Assembly (NCBI GenBank): GCA_003797895.1
Contig: RKQB01000002.1
Location: forward strand, 124,001 to 188,000
From: Cyclobacteriaceae bacterium YHN15
GTDB lineage: Bacteria; Bacteroidota; Bacteroidia; Cytophagales; Cyclobacteriaceae
Reading direction: 5' to 3'
DNA length: 64,000 bases
A model generated the notes under the pieces. That model ran no database searches. It worked only from the letters and a program-made list of their open reading frames with translations, and was not told the origin of the DNA. Positions 33,070-42,503 of this stretch are shown here, in pieces; the first letter of the stretch is position 1, and each line of letters opens with the position of its first letter. A program made the position numbers and the translations under genes.

Positions 33070-33990
33070 TCATCCATCCAACTCGACCTTTTCAGGTAGG
33101 GGGCCATCAATGGACAATTTGAGCGCTGCCATCTTTGAAGCCCTTTCCACGCAGATTTCCCAATTTTTCCTATCCAACCATGCTGCTAAAAACCCTGACC
33201 AATAAGCATCTCCCGCACCGGTAGCATCACCCAATACTTTAACCTCCTTGGCAGGAACAGTAAATTTTTCACCTTCAGCAGTCCAAAGTAAACTTCCTTC
33301 TTTTCCCAAGGTGAAACAGACCAATTTTGCTCCCCAGTTCAGAATTGTATCCATGGCTTCTTCAGGTCTCATCTCTCTTCGGAAGATCCGGTTGCAGTCA
33401 TCCTGACTGACTTTTACAAAAGAGGATAAACTACAATAGGATTGAATGATATGTGAGGCCTCTATGTGGTCAGGCCAAATGCTAGGGGCATAATTTAGGT
33501 CTATACTTAATTGTACCCCGTGCCGGACAGCCCTTTTTGCTCCCTCCAGAATTGACTTTTGTGCCGGTTGGCGACTTAAAGCAAAACAGGTAGTGTGGTA
33601 TAATTTACTTTCCCTTAATATGCCATCTGGTATATCTTCCGGAAATATAAAATGATCAGCCTCCCGGTAGGCAATAAAATCAGGAGTACCATGGGTCCTT
33701 GAAAGCAAGACCAAAGAGGTGGGAAAGCCCTCCCTTTTTTTGATTCCACTATGGTCCAGACCCAATTTTTCCAACTCATGGATAAGGTATTGGCCCATAC
33801 CGTCTTTTCCTACACTTGCTATCATATGGACTTTTTTGCCCAGCCTGGCCAAATTGGCACCTAAATTGGCAGGGCTTCCACCCTGGAATCTACGGAATGA
33901 ATGGGTCCTGAATATCTCATCCCTTAATTCATGCCCAATAAGATCCACCAATAACTCTCCAATGACAATAATGTCAATCGTTTTATCCAT
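33070..33990 (-). CDS. PfkB-family carbohydrate kinase, fructokinase-like
   Basis: A 306-residue ribokinase/PfkB-fold kinase. The N-terminal GELLVDLIG and the glycine-rich substrate loop FQGGSPANLGANLARLG are present. The ATP/catalytic signature is GDATGAGDAYWSGF, with the catalytic Asp in GAGD. The context is the third gene of a transporter-glycosidase-kinase operon, so it most likely phosphorylates the monosaccharide released by the glycosidase, probably fructose. Only one base separates the upstream stop from its start codon. Confidence 0.85.
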   Translation of the reverse strand: MDKTIDIIVIGELLVDLIGHELRDEIFRTHSFRRFQGGSPANLGANLARLGKKVHMIASVGKDGMGQYLIHELEKLGLDHSGIKKREGFPTSLVLLSRTHGTPDFIAYREADHFIFPEDIPDGILRESKLYHTTCFALSRQPAQKSILEGAKRAVRHGVQLSIDLNYAPSIWPDHIEASHIIQSYCSLSSFVKVSQDDCNRIFRREMRPEEAMDTILNWGAKLVCFTLGKEGSLLWTAEGEKFTVPAKEVKVLGDATGAGDAYWSGFLAAWLDRKNWEICVERASKMAALKLSIDGPLPEKVELDG

Positions 33991-33991
33991 T

Positions 33992-35164
33992 TTAATCCAG
34001 TAAATAAAATCCCTTAATCAATGCATTATCTAATAAAAGCTGCCCAGCTGCACTCCAAGTGCAGTTGGAAACCCCACATGGAGCTTTTGTTTTTCCATGA
34101 AAACATTCATTAAAATCCCAATTATTACGGCTATTCAAGTCAATGACGTCATTCAATACCTCTTCAGCTTGGGTTTTCCCTTTTGAAATGAATAAGGCTA
34201 ATCCCCAAAACCCGTTGACCATAGGCCAAATCCCCCCATTATGGAATTCAAAAGGCTTGTTTCTGAATTCGAACCTAAAGTTTTGGCTCAAAAGAGAAAA
34301 ATCCATATCTGTTTCCTGAATAGTAGGATGAAAAGCAGGAACAATTTTACCCAGATTTTTTGCTGCCCAATCAATGCAAGTGTCAGGATCAGGATGTACC
34401 TTGAAAATCATAGCCAGTGAATTTCCCAAAGCATCAAAATAATCCTGATATCCGGCAGGATGAAAAGATGCCAATAAGTAAGATTTATTTCCTTTCTTTT
34501 CAAAAATCCTTTGTTTTGCTTTGGGATGAATTCCCAAATGAAGCCAATCCTGATGGATTTGATAATTTTCATGAATTGCCTTTTTGATTTCCTCACTTTT
34601 ATCCAGCCAATCCTGCCTTTGCAAAAGCTGGCCGGTCAGTCTAAGCGCAGCATACCTTAAAACCTGATCATAAAGCACATAACCATGAAGAATATATTCG
34701 TCCGCCCAATCACCCGCCAAAGGAACATACAGCAGGTTTTTGTTATTATACTCCCACGCCTGGTAGAGATCGTGAATTTTTGAAACATTACTTTCAAATT
34801 GATATAACATCATTTTATCTCCGGTATATTTAGCATAGAGAGATAAACCTATCAACCACCAACTGCCTGTATCCGCTCTCCCTGCCAACCCCCCATAACT
34901 CACTCCTCTTTCATTAATATCCACATTGGATGGAACATGTCCCTGAGGACTGATATGCCGGCCAATTGTCAGGAGCGTCTGTAAAAATGTATCGATCAGG
35001 TCTACTTCTCTGGTCGACAACGCAGCAATACCGGTTATCATCCCATCTCTTGTCCAGATTCTTTTATAATTATCCCTGGAAAGGGAAGAGGCGAGAAAGC
35101 CTTTTTCATGGGAGGCATTTCTCACCATCTCCATTGCCTTTTGGTTGGCTATTTGTAAATCCAT
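33992..35164 (-). CDS. GH100-like/amylo-1,6-glucosidase-like (alpha/alpha)6 glycosidase
   Basis: A 390-residue six-hairpin glycosidase. Key blocks are YKRIWTRDGM (Asp40, the usual general acid position), RADTGSWWLIGL, DWADEYILHGYVLYDQVLRYAAL and the C-terminal FEFHNGGIWPMVNGFWGLALF. HNGG-IWP resembles the YHNGG-WP block of neutral/alkaline invertases (GH100), while other parts resemble glycogen-debranching enzymes. No signal peptide, so it is cytoplasmic. Given the kinase and symporter beside it, an imported disaccharide such as sucrose is the likely substrate. It overlaps the symporter gene by 16 bases. Family fairly sure, substrate inferred. Confidence 0.7.
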   Translation of the reverse strand: MDLQIANQKAMEMVRNASHEKGFLASSLSRDNYKRIWTRDGMITGIAALSTREVDLIDTFLQTLLTIGRHISPQGHVPSNVDINERGVSYGGLAGRADTGSWWLIGLSLYAKYTGDKMMLYQFESNVSKIHDLYQAWEYNNKNLLYVPLAGDWADEYILHGYVLYDQVLRYAALRLTGQLLQRQDWLDKSEEIKKAIHENYQIHQDWLHLGIHPKAKQRIFEKKGNKSYLLASFHPAGYQDYFDALGNSLAMIFKVHPDPDTCIDWAAKNLGKIVPAFHPTIQETDMDFSLLSQNFRFEFRNKPFEFHNGGIWPMVNGFWGLALFISKGKTQAEEVLNDVIDLNSRNNWDFNECFHGKTKAPCGVSNCTWSAAGQLLLDNALIKGFYLLD

Positions 35165-36738
35165 ACAATGATAAAAGTCAAAATGAGAAGGAAAATGGAA
35201 AGGATTCGGTAATTCTTATACCATGGTAAAGCCCTTAATGAATCGGTTTCATCGGTATAAATTCTATTATTCCATGTATAATCCTTGATTTTTTCTTCAG
35301 CCGGAAGGGGTCCTGACAAACTAATGGCCACATATATAATAGAACAGACCACAAAAAGTAACGGGGCTGTATGTAGAAAATGCCATTGTGAAATTTCTGC
35401 CTCAGGATGGAAAACTTTGAGAAAAATCAAAACTGCGGCAATCAAAAACCCTGAAACCAAACTATAAAATGCACCATTTGCATTTCCTTTTTTCCAGAAC
35501 ATTCCCCAGATGAAGACCACTACAACCGGAGGGGCAATGAATCCTACCACCATTTGGAGGTATTTAAACAAAGAGTCAAACTTTTCAATTTGGGGTGTCC
35601 ATGCCGCGGCCAATAAAACGAGGATGACTGTCGAGAATTGCCCTACACGAACCAACTGTTTGCTGCTTAGGCCGGGCCTAAGGTTTTTAACAAAGTCCAT
35701 GGTGATCAGGGTTGAGGCGGAATTGAGGGTAGCACTGATACTTGATGACATTGCTGCAAGTAGACCGGCCATCAAAAGACCTATCAGACCTGCAGGTAAA
35801 AGGTTGAACACCAAATGAGGAAATACGGTATCAGGATTGTCAAGTTCCGGATATAATACCCGTGCCATAGTTCCTGGGAAAACCATAAAAAACAGAACCG
35901 GTAGTTTTAACAGGCCTGCAAATAAAGCGCCCCAACGCCCGTGATTCAAGTCTTTGGCTGTTAATATCCTTTGGACCATAAACTGGTTGTTTGCCCAGAA
36001 ATAAAACCCCAAGAGTGGAATTCCAAAGATAAGTCCGGTCCAGGGGACGGATGGATCATCTATCGGTCGGATCAGACTTACCATTTCTTTCGGGGTAACG
36101 GCCAAGACATTGTCCCAGCCGCCGACTTCCCGGAAAGTAACATAGGTCAAAATCAGCGATCCTACCAGTAGTAAAACAGCCTGGACCACCTCTGTATGTA
36201 CAACTGAAGACAAACCCCCAGGTATCGTATAAGCTGCCGCCGCAAATGCCAAAATCATAATAATCAAGGTCATACTCACATCCGGAAACACCAATTTCAG
36301 AATCAAACTTCCTGCATACAATCCAGCAGCGGTTTCTATGAGTACATTGCCTATCAATGTAATAAAGGAAAAATAATACCTGCTCCTTCTATCATAGCGG
36401 CGTTCCAAAAATTCCGGCATAGTATATACCCCGGATCTTAAATAAAAAGGGAGAAAAAATATGCTGAAAAACACAAGAATGACAGCTGCCATCCATTCAT
36501 AGTTATATACAGATATACCTGTACTGTAAGCATCTCCGGCCAATCCAATAAGAGTGGTGCTGGAAATATTGGCTGCGAATAGGGAGATTCCGACAATAGG
36601 CCAGGTCATACTTCTACCTGCCAAAAAATATTCCTCTGAACTTTGCCTTTTGGCATGATAGAGTCCATAAAAAATCATCCCGATCAGGTAGATTACCATG
36701 ATTACCAGATCGATATGGTTGATGAGTTCCAGGTTCAT
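35149..36738 (-). CDS. Sodium:solute symporter (SSS family, SGLT-like)
   Basis: A 529-residue integral membrane protein with about 13-14 hydrophobic helices. Family hallmarks are the GRSMTWPIVGISLFAANISSTTLIGLAGDAY block in the first helices and NQFMVQRILTAK later, as in sugar- and inositol-transporting SSS proteins. It couples Na+ to uptake of a small solute, here probably a sugar. It is the first gene of the operon with the glycosidase and kinase, and its gene overlaps the glycosidase by 16 bases. The divergent LacI gene and an operator-like dyad lie upstream. Confidence 0.88.
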   Translation of the reverse strand: MNLELINHIDLVIMVIYLIGMIFYGLYHAKRQSSEEYFLAGRSMTWPIVGISLFAANISSTTLIGLAGDAYSTGISVYNYEWMAAVILVFFSIFFLPFYLRSGVYTMPEFLERRYDRRSRYYFSFITLIGNVLIETAAGLYAGSLILKLVFPDVSMTLIIMILAFAAAAYTIPGGLSSVVHTEVVQAVLLLVGSLILTYVTFREVGGWDNVLAVTPKEMVSLIRPIDDPSVPWTGLIFGIPLLGFYFWANNQFMVQRILTAKDLNHGRWGALFAGLLKLPVLFFMVFPGTMARVLYPELDNPDTVFPHLVFNLLPAGLIGLLMAGLLAAMSSSISATLNSASTLITMDFVKNLRPGLSSKQLVRVGQFSTVILVLLAAAWTPQIEKFDSLFKYLQMVVGFIAPPVVVVFIWGMFWKKGNANGAFYSLVSGFLIAAVLIFLKVFHPEAEISQWHFLHTAPLLFVVCSIIYVAISLSGPLPAEEKIKDYTWNNRIYTDETDSLRALPWYKNYRILSIFLLILTFIIVWIYK

Positions 36739-36841
36739 GTATGGATGGTGGGATTAAAAGGTTGATTGTATTTTTCAAATTCAAATGAAATTAACCGATT
36801 TGCTGATCTTCTTCCAAGTGGAAAAAAATTTCAATCGATTG

Positions 36842-36855
36842 CGCAAACCATTGCG
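36842..36855. promoter_or_regulatory. LacI-type operator candidate
   Basis: The dyad CGCAA (36842-36846), a 4-base spacer, then TTGCG (36851-36855) lies in the 221-base region between the divergent symporter and LacI genes. LacI regulators bind dyads of about 14-20 bases with central symmetry, so this is the best operator candidate for both genes. Inference from position and symmetry. Confidence 0.45.
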
Positions 36856-36959
36856 GAACCGTTATTTAGAACCATTTTAATTAAAATTTAATTTTTGTGA
36901 AATTTTAATGCTTGGAATTGATTTAATTTCAGACTAATATTAGTTGAAGATTTAAGGTT

Positions 36960-38006
36960 ATGACCGAAAATAGAAAGCTCACTTTAAAGGATATTGCAAG
37001 GGAACTCAACATATCCATTTCTACAGCTTCAAGAGCTTTGAAGGGGCATCCTGATATATCGGATGAGACCATCAGAATTGTCAAGGAATATGCATTAAAA
37101 CACAATTATGTACCTAATGTTCTGGCTGTTAATTTTCGGAAAAACAGGACCTTTAACATTGGTCTGATTGTTCCCGAGCTGGTGCACCATTTTTTTTCGA
37201 CAGTAATTTCCGGAGCAATTGATGCGGCCAAAAAGAAGGGGTATAATGTAATAGTAAGTCAATCCAATGACATTTTGCAGGATGAAGTGACAGCTTGTAG
37301 AACCTTTTTGGCAAGCAGTGTGGATGGTTTATTGATTTCAATTTCAAATGAGACATTTGAGGGTAAGCATATGCTAGATTTTATTAATGAGGGAAAACCG
37401 GTCATTCAGTTTGATAAAATCACTGATCAACTGGATACTCCAAAAGTGATTGTGGATGATTTTGAAGGGGCATATCAGGCTGTAAAACACCTTATTGATG
37501 AAGGATATGACAAAATTGCCCATTTACGGGGAAGAAGTGAAGTGAAAAACGCGAACGAAAGGGCTTTGGGATATGAAAAAGCATTGAAAGATTTTAAGCG
37601 GGAGTTTCAACCGGAATGGATCAAAGAGTGTAAATTGATCAACGAAGAGGAGGGATATGTTTTTACTAAAGAACTGATGGAAAGTGAAAACCCTCCGAAT
37701 GCTATTTTCTGCATCACCGATTTAGTGGCTTTAGGGGTGATCAAATATTTGAAAAAAGCCGGAATAAACATACCGCAACAAGTAGGGGTGATGGGATTCA
37801 GTAATTGGAAATTGGCGGAAATTGTGAATCCCAGCCTGAGTTCGGTGGACCAACATGGATATCAGATTGGGGTGACAGCCACTGAAATGTTGATTGAAAA
37901 AATCCAAAATCATGATATTGAAAGCCATGAAACAGTTGAAATCAAAACCAATTTGGTTGTAAGGGATTCCACAAGGCTTTCCAAAAATGAATTCGGTAAC
38001 ATTTAG
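36960..38006 (+). CDS. LacI-family transcriptional regulator
   Basis: A 348-residue sugar-responsive repressor or activator. The N-terminal HTH is KLTLKDIARELNISISTASRALKGHPDIS, followed by the hinge VPNVLAVNFRKNRT. The periplasmic-binding-protein-like domain spans about 60-335 (IGLIVPELVHHFFSTVISGAIDAAKKKGYNVIVSQS, CITDLVALGVIKYLK). It is divergent from the symporter-glycosidase-kinase operon and most likely controls it in response to the sugar or a derivative. Confidence 0.92.
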   Translation: MTENRKLTLKDIARELNISISTASRALKGHPDISDETIRIVKEYALKHNYVPNVLAVNFRKNRTFNIGLIVPELVHHFFSTVISGAIDAAKKKGYNVIVSQSNDILQDEVTACRTFLASSVDGLLISISNETFEGKHMLDFINEGKPVIQFDKITDQLDTPKVIVDDFEGAYQAVKHLIDEGYDKIAHLRGRSEVKNANERALGYEKALKDFKREFQPEWIKECKLINEEEGYVFTKELMESENPPNAIFCITDLVALGVIKYLKKAGINIPQQVGVMGFSNWKLAEIVNPSLSSVDQHGYQIGVTATEMLIEKIQNHDIESHETVEIKTNLVVRDSTRLSKNEFGNI

Positions 38007-38061
38007 GTAATATTTATTTAAAAATTCAATAATATTTTAGGGAAAGTAAAAGCCAGTTTGT

Positions 38062-38069
38062 TATATTTG
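38062..38069 (+). promoter_or_regulatory. -7 box of the small membrane protein gene
   Basis: TATATTTG matches TAnnTTTG, 17 bases upstream of the ATG at 38087. A TTTT at the expected -33 distance is a weak match. The leader would be very short. Confidence 0.35.
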
Positions 38070-38086
38070 TTCAACATATAACTGAC

Positions 38087-38302
38087 ATGGAAACCTTCTT
38101 TTCATTAATGTTACTCACACTATTTTATGGACTTTTGGTGTTATCCATTTTTCCTGAAAAATATTTTAGAAAAATCAGTCATTTCAATCATCACAAAAAT
38201 GTTCCTGATTATCTTAAATTTTCACTGAGTACACCGATTTTCTTTTCCTTCCTGGTCGGGTATACCATGGCTGCAACCATGCTATATTTTATAACGCATT
38301 AA
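38087..38302 (+). CDS. Small two-helix membrane protein
   Basis: A 71-residue protein with two transmembrane segments (about 4-21 and 50-68) and a loop HFNHHKNVPDYLK that is rich in histidine and lysine. I do not recognise a family. It has its own -7-type promoter and no close partner. The loop histidines could bind a metal, but that is speculation. Confidence 0.6.
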   Translation: METFFSLMLLTLFYGLLVLSIFPEKYFRKISHFNHHKNVPDYLKFSLSTPIFFSFLVGYTMAATMLYFITH

Positions 38303-38463
38303 TTTTTACTGCACCCTCTTAATTTATGGTTAAATTTTCCCCAATAGAATCCTAGTATAGTAGTTTTCAAACCTAGTTGATGGGAAATCAAGGTCTGATT
38401 CATTAATCTTTATCAGTGATAAATTATAAGGCAGGTTAGTTCAAAATGAAAAAATAATCTTGA

Positions 38464-38512
38464 AAAAATGATCTTAACTTATCCATTACCTTATGGAAAT
38501 GGATAAGTTAAG
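38464..38512 (-). terminator. Terminator of the CocE-like gene
   Basis: A perfect 15-bp stem, CTTAACTTATCCATT (38473-38487) and AATGGATAAGTTAAG (38498-38512), with a 10-base loop. On the minus strand it is followed within a few bases by TTTTTTCA. It lies 15 bases past the CocE-like stop. Confidence 0.8.
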
Positions 38513-38526
38513 TCATTAGAAAATAA

Positions 38527-40407
38527 TTATTTCATCATAATAGGCAGGCTGATGCTGCTTGGGTATTTGCTGGAATGATGAATGTTGTTGGTTGCCACGA
38601 CACCTTCAGTTTCGTCATAATTGTTACCGCCTGTATTCATATTCCTATCAAATCGGGGGAAGTTTGAACTGGATATCTCAATTCTTATGCTATGACCTTT
38701 TTCGAAATAATTGGAAGTGGACATTGGGGTCATATTGATTTCATAAATTTTCCCGTTTTCCATAAATACTTCTTTTTCATACCCTTCCCTGTATCTGACT
38801 CTTTGTATGGTCTCATCAAGATTATAGGCTCTTCCATCGGGATATACGTCGATCAATTTGATAGTGAGATCAGTATCTTTCACATCCGAGGACAGAAACA
38901 GTTTTGCCTGGATAAAACCACTGACTTCAATCCCATTTTCCAATGGTTCAGAGGTATAAACCAGGATATCCTCTCTCAGTTCCATTTCTTGCTGATCAAA
39001 GGAACCGCCCTGAACGGCATTACCGGTGCAGCAAACATTTCCACCATAAGAATTCACAGGATCCATGGGGTCATATTGGAATGTATCCGGATTATCCTTT
39101 CCAGATCTTTTTGTTGATAATTTCCCGTCTCCCATTCTGCTATTGGCTTTCCCTTTGCTGTCAAGGTAGTAAGTAACCATTTGTGCTTCTTTTGGCGGCC
39201 ATGTATCTGAGGTCTGCCATTGGTTTGAACCCATGGTAAAATACCTAACCCTAGGCATGTTTTGCTTCATGCCATTATCTTCGCCTTTCAGCCAATAGTC
39301 GAACCAACCATAGGTCATGTCATTATAAGGCAGTCGGGCATCTCCCATACTTCTTTCGCCAACCACAGTATTTTCGGTTGCCCGGGTAAATGCGCAATGA
39401 AGGGTAGGTGCAATAACCAAATATTGATTATCCCTGATTTTCGGATCTTTGGCATTTTCCCTTACATGGTTGAAAAGAGCAAGATTTGGACTGGAAGACA
39501 CATCATACCAGGAAACAAACCAGAAACTGGGTTTTTCAAAATCCATATTATCATGGAATAAACCACCTTCATACCATTTGGGATCATTGGGTTTTCTGGT
39601 AATCATTTCCTCATAGACACCCTGAGGTCCATTTGCATTCTTAATAATATCCTGAACAGGCAAATGACTCAATCCCTCTGCCCAATCTACTCTGGGATAC
39701 CTAGGGGCCATATCATAAAAGCGTTGTAATCGCAATAAATCTTTTTGATCAATTCCTTCAGGAAGTTTTGGTGCCAGAGGATCATGTTGTGTTCCATATA
39801 GCCAGGCAGTGAAAAGCATCTGGCCTGCACCTCCACGGTACCAGTTACCCTGCTCATAAAAATTACCAATTCTTCCTACCCCTGCGCCGAATCCCTGGGA
39901 GATCAAAGCCGTATGGGCCGGATGGTTGAGAGAGGCCACAGCCATTTGCCATTCTGCGGTGGAAGAACAGCCAATGGTTCCGATTTTCCCATTACTCCAT
40001 GATTGCTCTGACATCCATGTAAAAGCATCGTAGCCATCTGTAGTGGGAACTCCCAGAATATCCCATTCCCCTTCCGAGAAAAATCTACCCCTTTCATTTT
40101 GGACTACATAGGCGTATCCTCTCTGCACTGCTTCCAAAGCAGTTTGGAGTGTCCGGGTGACCAATTCCCCATCTCTGTAAGAATTAAAGTTGTATGGAGT
40201 TCTTGAAAAAATGATGGGTACAGGTTTATCTGTTTTGGGCCTGTAAATGTCAGTCGCAAGTCTGACACCATCCCGCATAGGCATCATCACTTTCTGGTCG
40301 ACAATGGCTATTTCTTCAAGCTGTTCAAGAATGTTTTTTTCCTGGGCATTTGTAAGCCCGGTAAAAAACAGGAACAGAAATAACAAAGGATAATAAAGTT
40401 TTTTCAT
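38527..40407 (-). CDS. Secreted CocE/NonD family (X-Pro dipeptidyl-peptidase-like) hydrolase
   Basis: A 626-residue exported alpha/beta-hydrolase. The signal peptide is [22 protein letters not shown]. The nucleophile is probably Ser148 in IGCSSTAEW, and [14 protein letters not shown] at the start of the catalytic domain is a family signature. The C-terminal jelly-roll domain (from about 400) is typical of S15/CocE proteins. Homologues cleave acyl-amino-acid esters, glutaryl-7-ACA, cocaine or X-Pro dipeptides, and the substrate here is unknown. Monocistronic, with a strong downstream hairpin. Confidence 0.88.
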   Translation of the reverse strand: MKKLYYPLLFLFLFFTGLTNAQEKNILEQLEEIAIVDQKVMMPMRDGVRLATDIYRPKTDKPVPIIFSRTPYNFNSYRDGELVTRTLQTALEAVQRGYAYVVQNERGRFFSEGEWDILGVPTTDGYDAFTWMSEQSWSNGKIGTIGCSSTAEWQMAVASLNHPAHTALISQGFGAGVGRIGNFYEQGNWYRGGAGQMLFTAWLYGTQHDPLAPKLPEGIDQKDLLRLQRFYDMAPRYPRVDWAEGLSHLPVQDIIKNANGPQGVYEEMITRKPNDPKWYEGGLFHDNMDFEKPSFWFVSWYDVSSSPNLALFNHVRENAKDPKIRDNQYLVIAPTLHCAFTRATENTVVGERSMGDARLPYNDMTYGWFDYWLKGEDNGMKQNMPRVRYFTMGSNQWQTSDTWPPKEAQMVTYYLDSKGKANSRMGDGKLSTKRSGKDNPDTFQYDPMDPVNSYGGNVCCTGNAVQGGSFDQQEMELREDILVYTSEPLENGIEVSGFIQAKLFLSSDVKDTDLTIKLIDVYPDGRAYNLDETIQRVRYREGYEKEVFMENGKIYEINMTPMSTSNYFEKGHSIRIEISSSNFPRFDRNMNTGGNNYDETEGVVATNNIHHSSKYPSSISLPIMMK

Positions 40408-40494
40408 AATTAGAGGTTATATTCTTTAAGGAATAATTTAGTAGAAATATCCCTAACTCTAATTATTTTTTACTCAAGTGGAAAAATAAGGTAT

Positions 40495-41109
40495 TTAATT
40501 TGCCTTTACATTGAAGGTTTTTTTCAGTTTGCTTCCAAAAGGTTCTCGGTTTGCTTTCCTTTTTTCCCTCTTCTTTTGCCTCCACTTTTTGTTTTGGTTT
40601 TTGCCTTTGTCAAGCACCATTCTGGCCGAAATACCAATCTGCCCCCTATAAAACTCCTCTCTTCCGGAAATATTGACATTGGGCTTATAATCCAAAGATA
40701 TAACCGCCCCTGCAAGGGTCATCTCAATTCCTCCGATCAGGTCAACACCCATGGTAGAATTACCATAGGTATGAAGTATTTCATTTGTGCCATCCTGTTT
40801 TCTAAAGCTTTCTTCGCTGCCCAAGGATAAGCCGCTTCCATAAAAATAATTGAACCTTTTGGATATTATGGGCCTGTGCCTTTTCATGAGCAGGTGGGCG
40901 GTAGTGTTTCGGGAGAAATCACTTTGGACTATTCCCTCCAAAGTCAGCTGTTGCATGATTCTATGCTGGGCGGATATCCCAATCATTCTGCTGTAATCGT
41001 TATTTCCCAACCGAAGGCCTACGGCAGTAGCATATCGCTGGGCAAAGGAAAAATGGGTCAAAAAGATCAAAATGAAGACCTGAATAATAAAAGGATAATA
41101 TCGTTTCAT
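40495..41109 (-). CDS. Predicted exported beta-barrel-like protein with basic tail
   Basis: A 204-residue protein that I do not recognise. A signal peptide (MKRYYPFIIQVFILIFLTHFSFAQ) is followed by alternating hydrophobic/polar strands (TAVGLRLGNND, MIGISAQHRIM, GVDLIGGIEMT, AVISLDYKPN, GQIGISARMVLD) that suggest a small outer-membrane barrel, then a strongly basic C-terminal tail (KKWRQKKREKRKANRE). The open frame reaches 41151, but the ATG at 41109 gives a proper signal peptide. It lies directly downstream of the VLRF1 gene on the same strand. Confidence 0.65.
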   Translation of the reverse strand: MKRYYPFIIQVFILIFLTHFSFAQRYATAVGLRLGNNDYSRMIGISAQHRIMQQLTLEGIVQSDFSRNTTAHLLMKRHRPIISKRFNYFYGSGLSLGSEESFRKQDGTNEILHTYGNSTMGVDLIGGIEMTLAGAVISLDYKPNVNISGREEFYRGQIGISARMVLDKGKNQNKKWRQKKREKRKANREPFGSKLKKTFNVKAN

Positions 41110-41160
41110 GTTTTTCAAATGGTAGGCCTTCCATTTCAATAACTGTACCAATTAATTGAT

Positions 41161-41877
41161 TTACCAATTATCATCTTCCTGACCCTCTATTTTCCTGTTT
41201 ATTGAGGAATCTTTAAACTCCTCAAACAGGTAATTACCTTCGGCCTCCATTTCAATGACATTCTTTTTTAAATACTTGTCTAGCTCAATCAGATTTTCCA
41301 ATTTGGGAGATGCGATATGCTTGGGGATTTTGAATAATCTACTATCTTTTCTTTCAAATGAACCTGGGATGGTATTGTTATAAAAATAGGGCAGAAGTGT
41401 TTCAGAACAGCTTAATCCGATTAAATCCACTCTGTAATTCTCAAAATAGGTATTTACACGTTCATTTATCGAGGAAAAAAACACTTCTGATTCAGCAAGA
41501 CGGACCCTGGAGCCAGCCCTTGATTTCCCTTTGGTTTTGAGGTATTTGAGTTGACTTTTTCCTTGTTTTTTTCTGACCATATAAGCCCTGAAAACCTTAT
41601 GATCTGCCATATTGCCGTTTTCAAAGAAAGCCACCGATGCCATTCCTGACTTGATCAAAATCAATACATAATTGATAAAATCCTGAGCATGCAAATCTAA
41701 TTTCTGTTCAAAAAACATCAAGGTGGTGGAGATCCTGATTGATAGTAACTTTCTATGCCCGTTACTATAAAAGATTATTTTCCTTTTCTTCCTGAAATAT
41801 TCAATTGACAAATCTTTATTTTGTAGGAATCTGAAAAAACCTAATGTCCAATCATCATCAAATATTCTCTGATCCAT
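41161..41877 (-). CDS. Vms1/ANKZF1-like release factor (bacterial VLRF1), predicted peptidyl-tRNA hydrolase
   Basis: A 239-residue cytoplasmic protein matching the catalytic domain of Vms1/ANKZF1. HKVFRAYMVRKKQGKSQ (93-109) corresponds to the HK-F--Y-VR-K-G--Q segment, with Gln109 at the position of the catalytic glutamine. SRAGSRVR (119-126) corresponds to SAGA-LRR, and RKDSRLFKIPKHIASPKLENL matches the R-D-RL--IP----P---EL block. Vms1 releases nascent chains from stalled 60S-tRNA complexes. Bacterial VLRF1 proteins are predicted to act in ribosome rescue. The zinc finger and ankyrin repeats of the eukaryotic proteins are absent. ATG at 41877 follows a TTG. Confidence 0.8.
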   Translation of the reverse strand: MDQRIFDDDWTLGFFRFLQNKDLSIEYFRKKRKIIFYSNGHRKLLSIRISTTLMFFEQKLDLHAQDFINYVLILIKSGMASVAFFENGNMADHKVFRAYMVRKKQGKSQLKYLKTKGKSRAGSRVRLAESEVFFSSINERVNTYFENYRVDLIGLSCSETLLPYFYNNTIPGSFERKDSRLFKIPKHIASPKLENLIELDKYLKKNVIEMEAEGNYLFEEFKDSSINRKIEGQEDDNW

Positions 41878-41941
41878 CAAACTTTATAATTAAATTCTTA
41901 TTAAGTTCTTATTTTTACTAATATAACAACATACAAACAGC

Positions 41942-42472
41942 ATGTCGCAAACAATTCAAAACCTTATCCAAAAAATGTGTGATAAAGATGAAGCAGAAGC
42001 TTATATTTATGCTGATAAACTTGCGCAAATAGGGACTGAGGAAGTGATTCAAGCTTTGTTGGAGGTATTGAAATCAGAAGATATTGAAGACGCTTACCTG
42101 GCAGCAAGGGCTTTGAGCAGGATGGAAAACAATCAGGAGGCTTTGGTTTCCCTTTTCGAGGTGATTCATGAAAAAAAGAACCAAAATAGAAATGGCGGAT
42201 TCGTCCAAATGCTTGAAGGTTTTGATTTGACCGAAAGCTTTGTAGATATACTCAGGATTTATCTTTTTGGAAACTTTAAAGCCTCACAATTGGCGAAAGA
42301 TTTTCTTGATAGCGTAGAATTTGAGATTACACCTAGAGTTTTGAAAAAGGCGGAAAAGCATTGGAATCATTTTAAGAACAATGTCAACCCAAATTCGGAT
42401 GATTTTGAAATTAAGAAAGCTGAAGTTGAAGAAATTTTCCAGGAAATTAATGAATTATTAAACGGTGGTTAG
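41942..42472 (+). CDS. HEAT-repeat-like hypothetical protein
   Basis: A 176-residue all-helical soluble protein. Helical pairs such as ADKLAQIGTEEVIQALLEVLKSEDIEDAYLAARALSRM resemble HEAT/PBS-lyase-like repeats (G-x-x-x-A-x-x-A-L-L-x-x-L). The C-terminus is a long charged helix (KKAEVEEIFQEINELLNG). It probably acts as a protein-interaction scaffold, with no known partner. It is 31 bases upstream of the next hypothetical gene on the same strand and divergent from the VLRF1 gene. Confidence 0.65.
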   Translation: MSQTIQNLIQKMCDKDEAEAYIYADKLAQIGTEEVIQALLEVLKSEDIEDAYLAARALSRMENNQEALVSLFEVIHEKKNQNRNGGFVQMLEGFDLTESFVDILRIYLFGNFKASQLAKDFLDSVEFEITPRVLKKAEKHWNHFKNNVNPNSDDFEIKKAEVEEIFQEINELLNGG

Positions 42473-42503
42473 GTTAATTGGTTCCATATAAAGCAAGAAG
42501 CAC

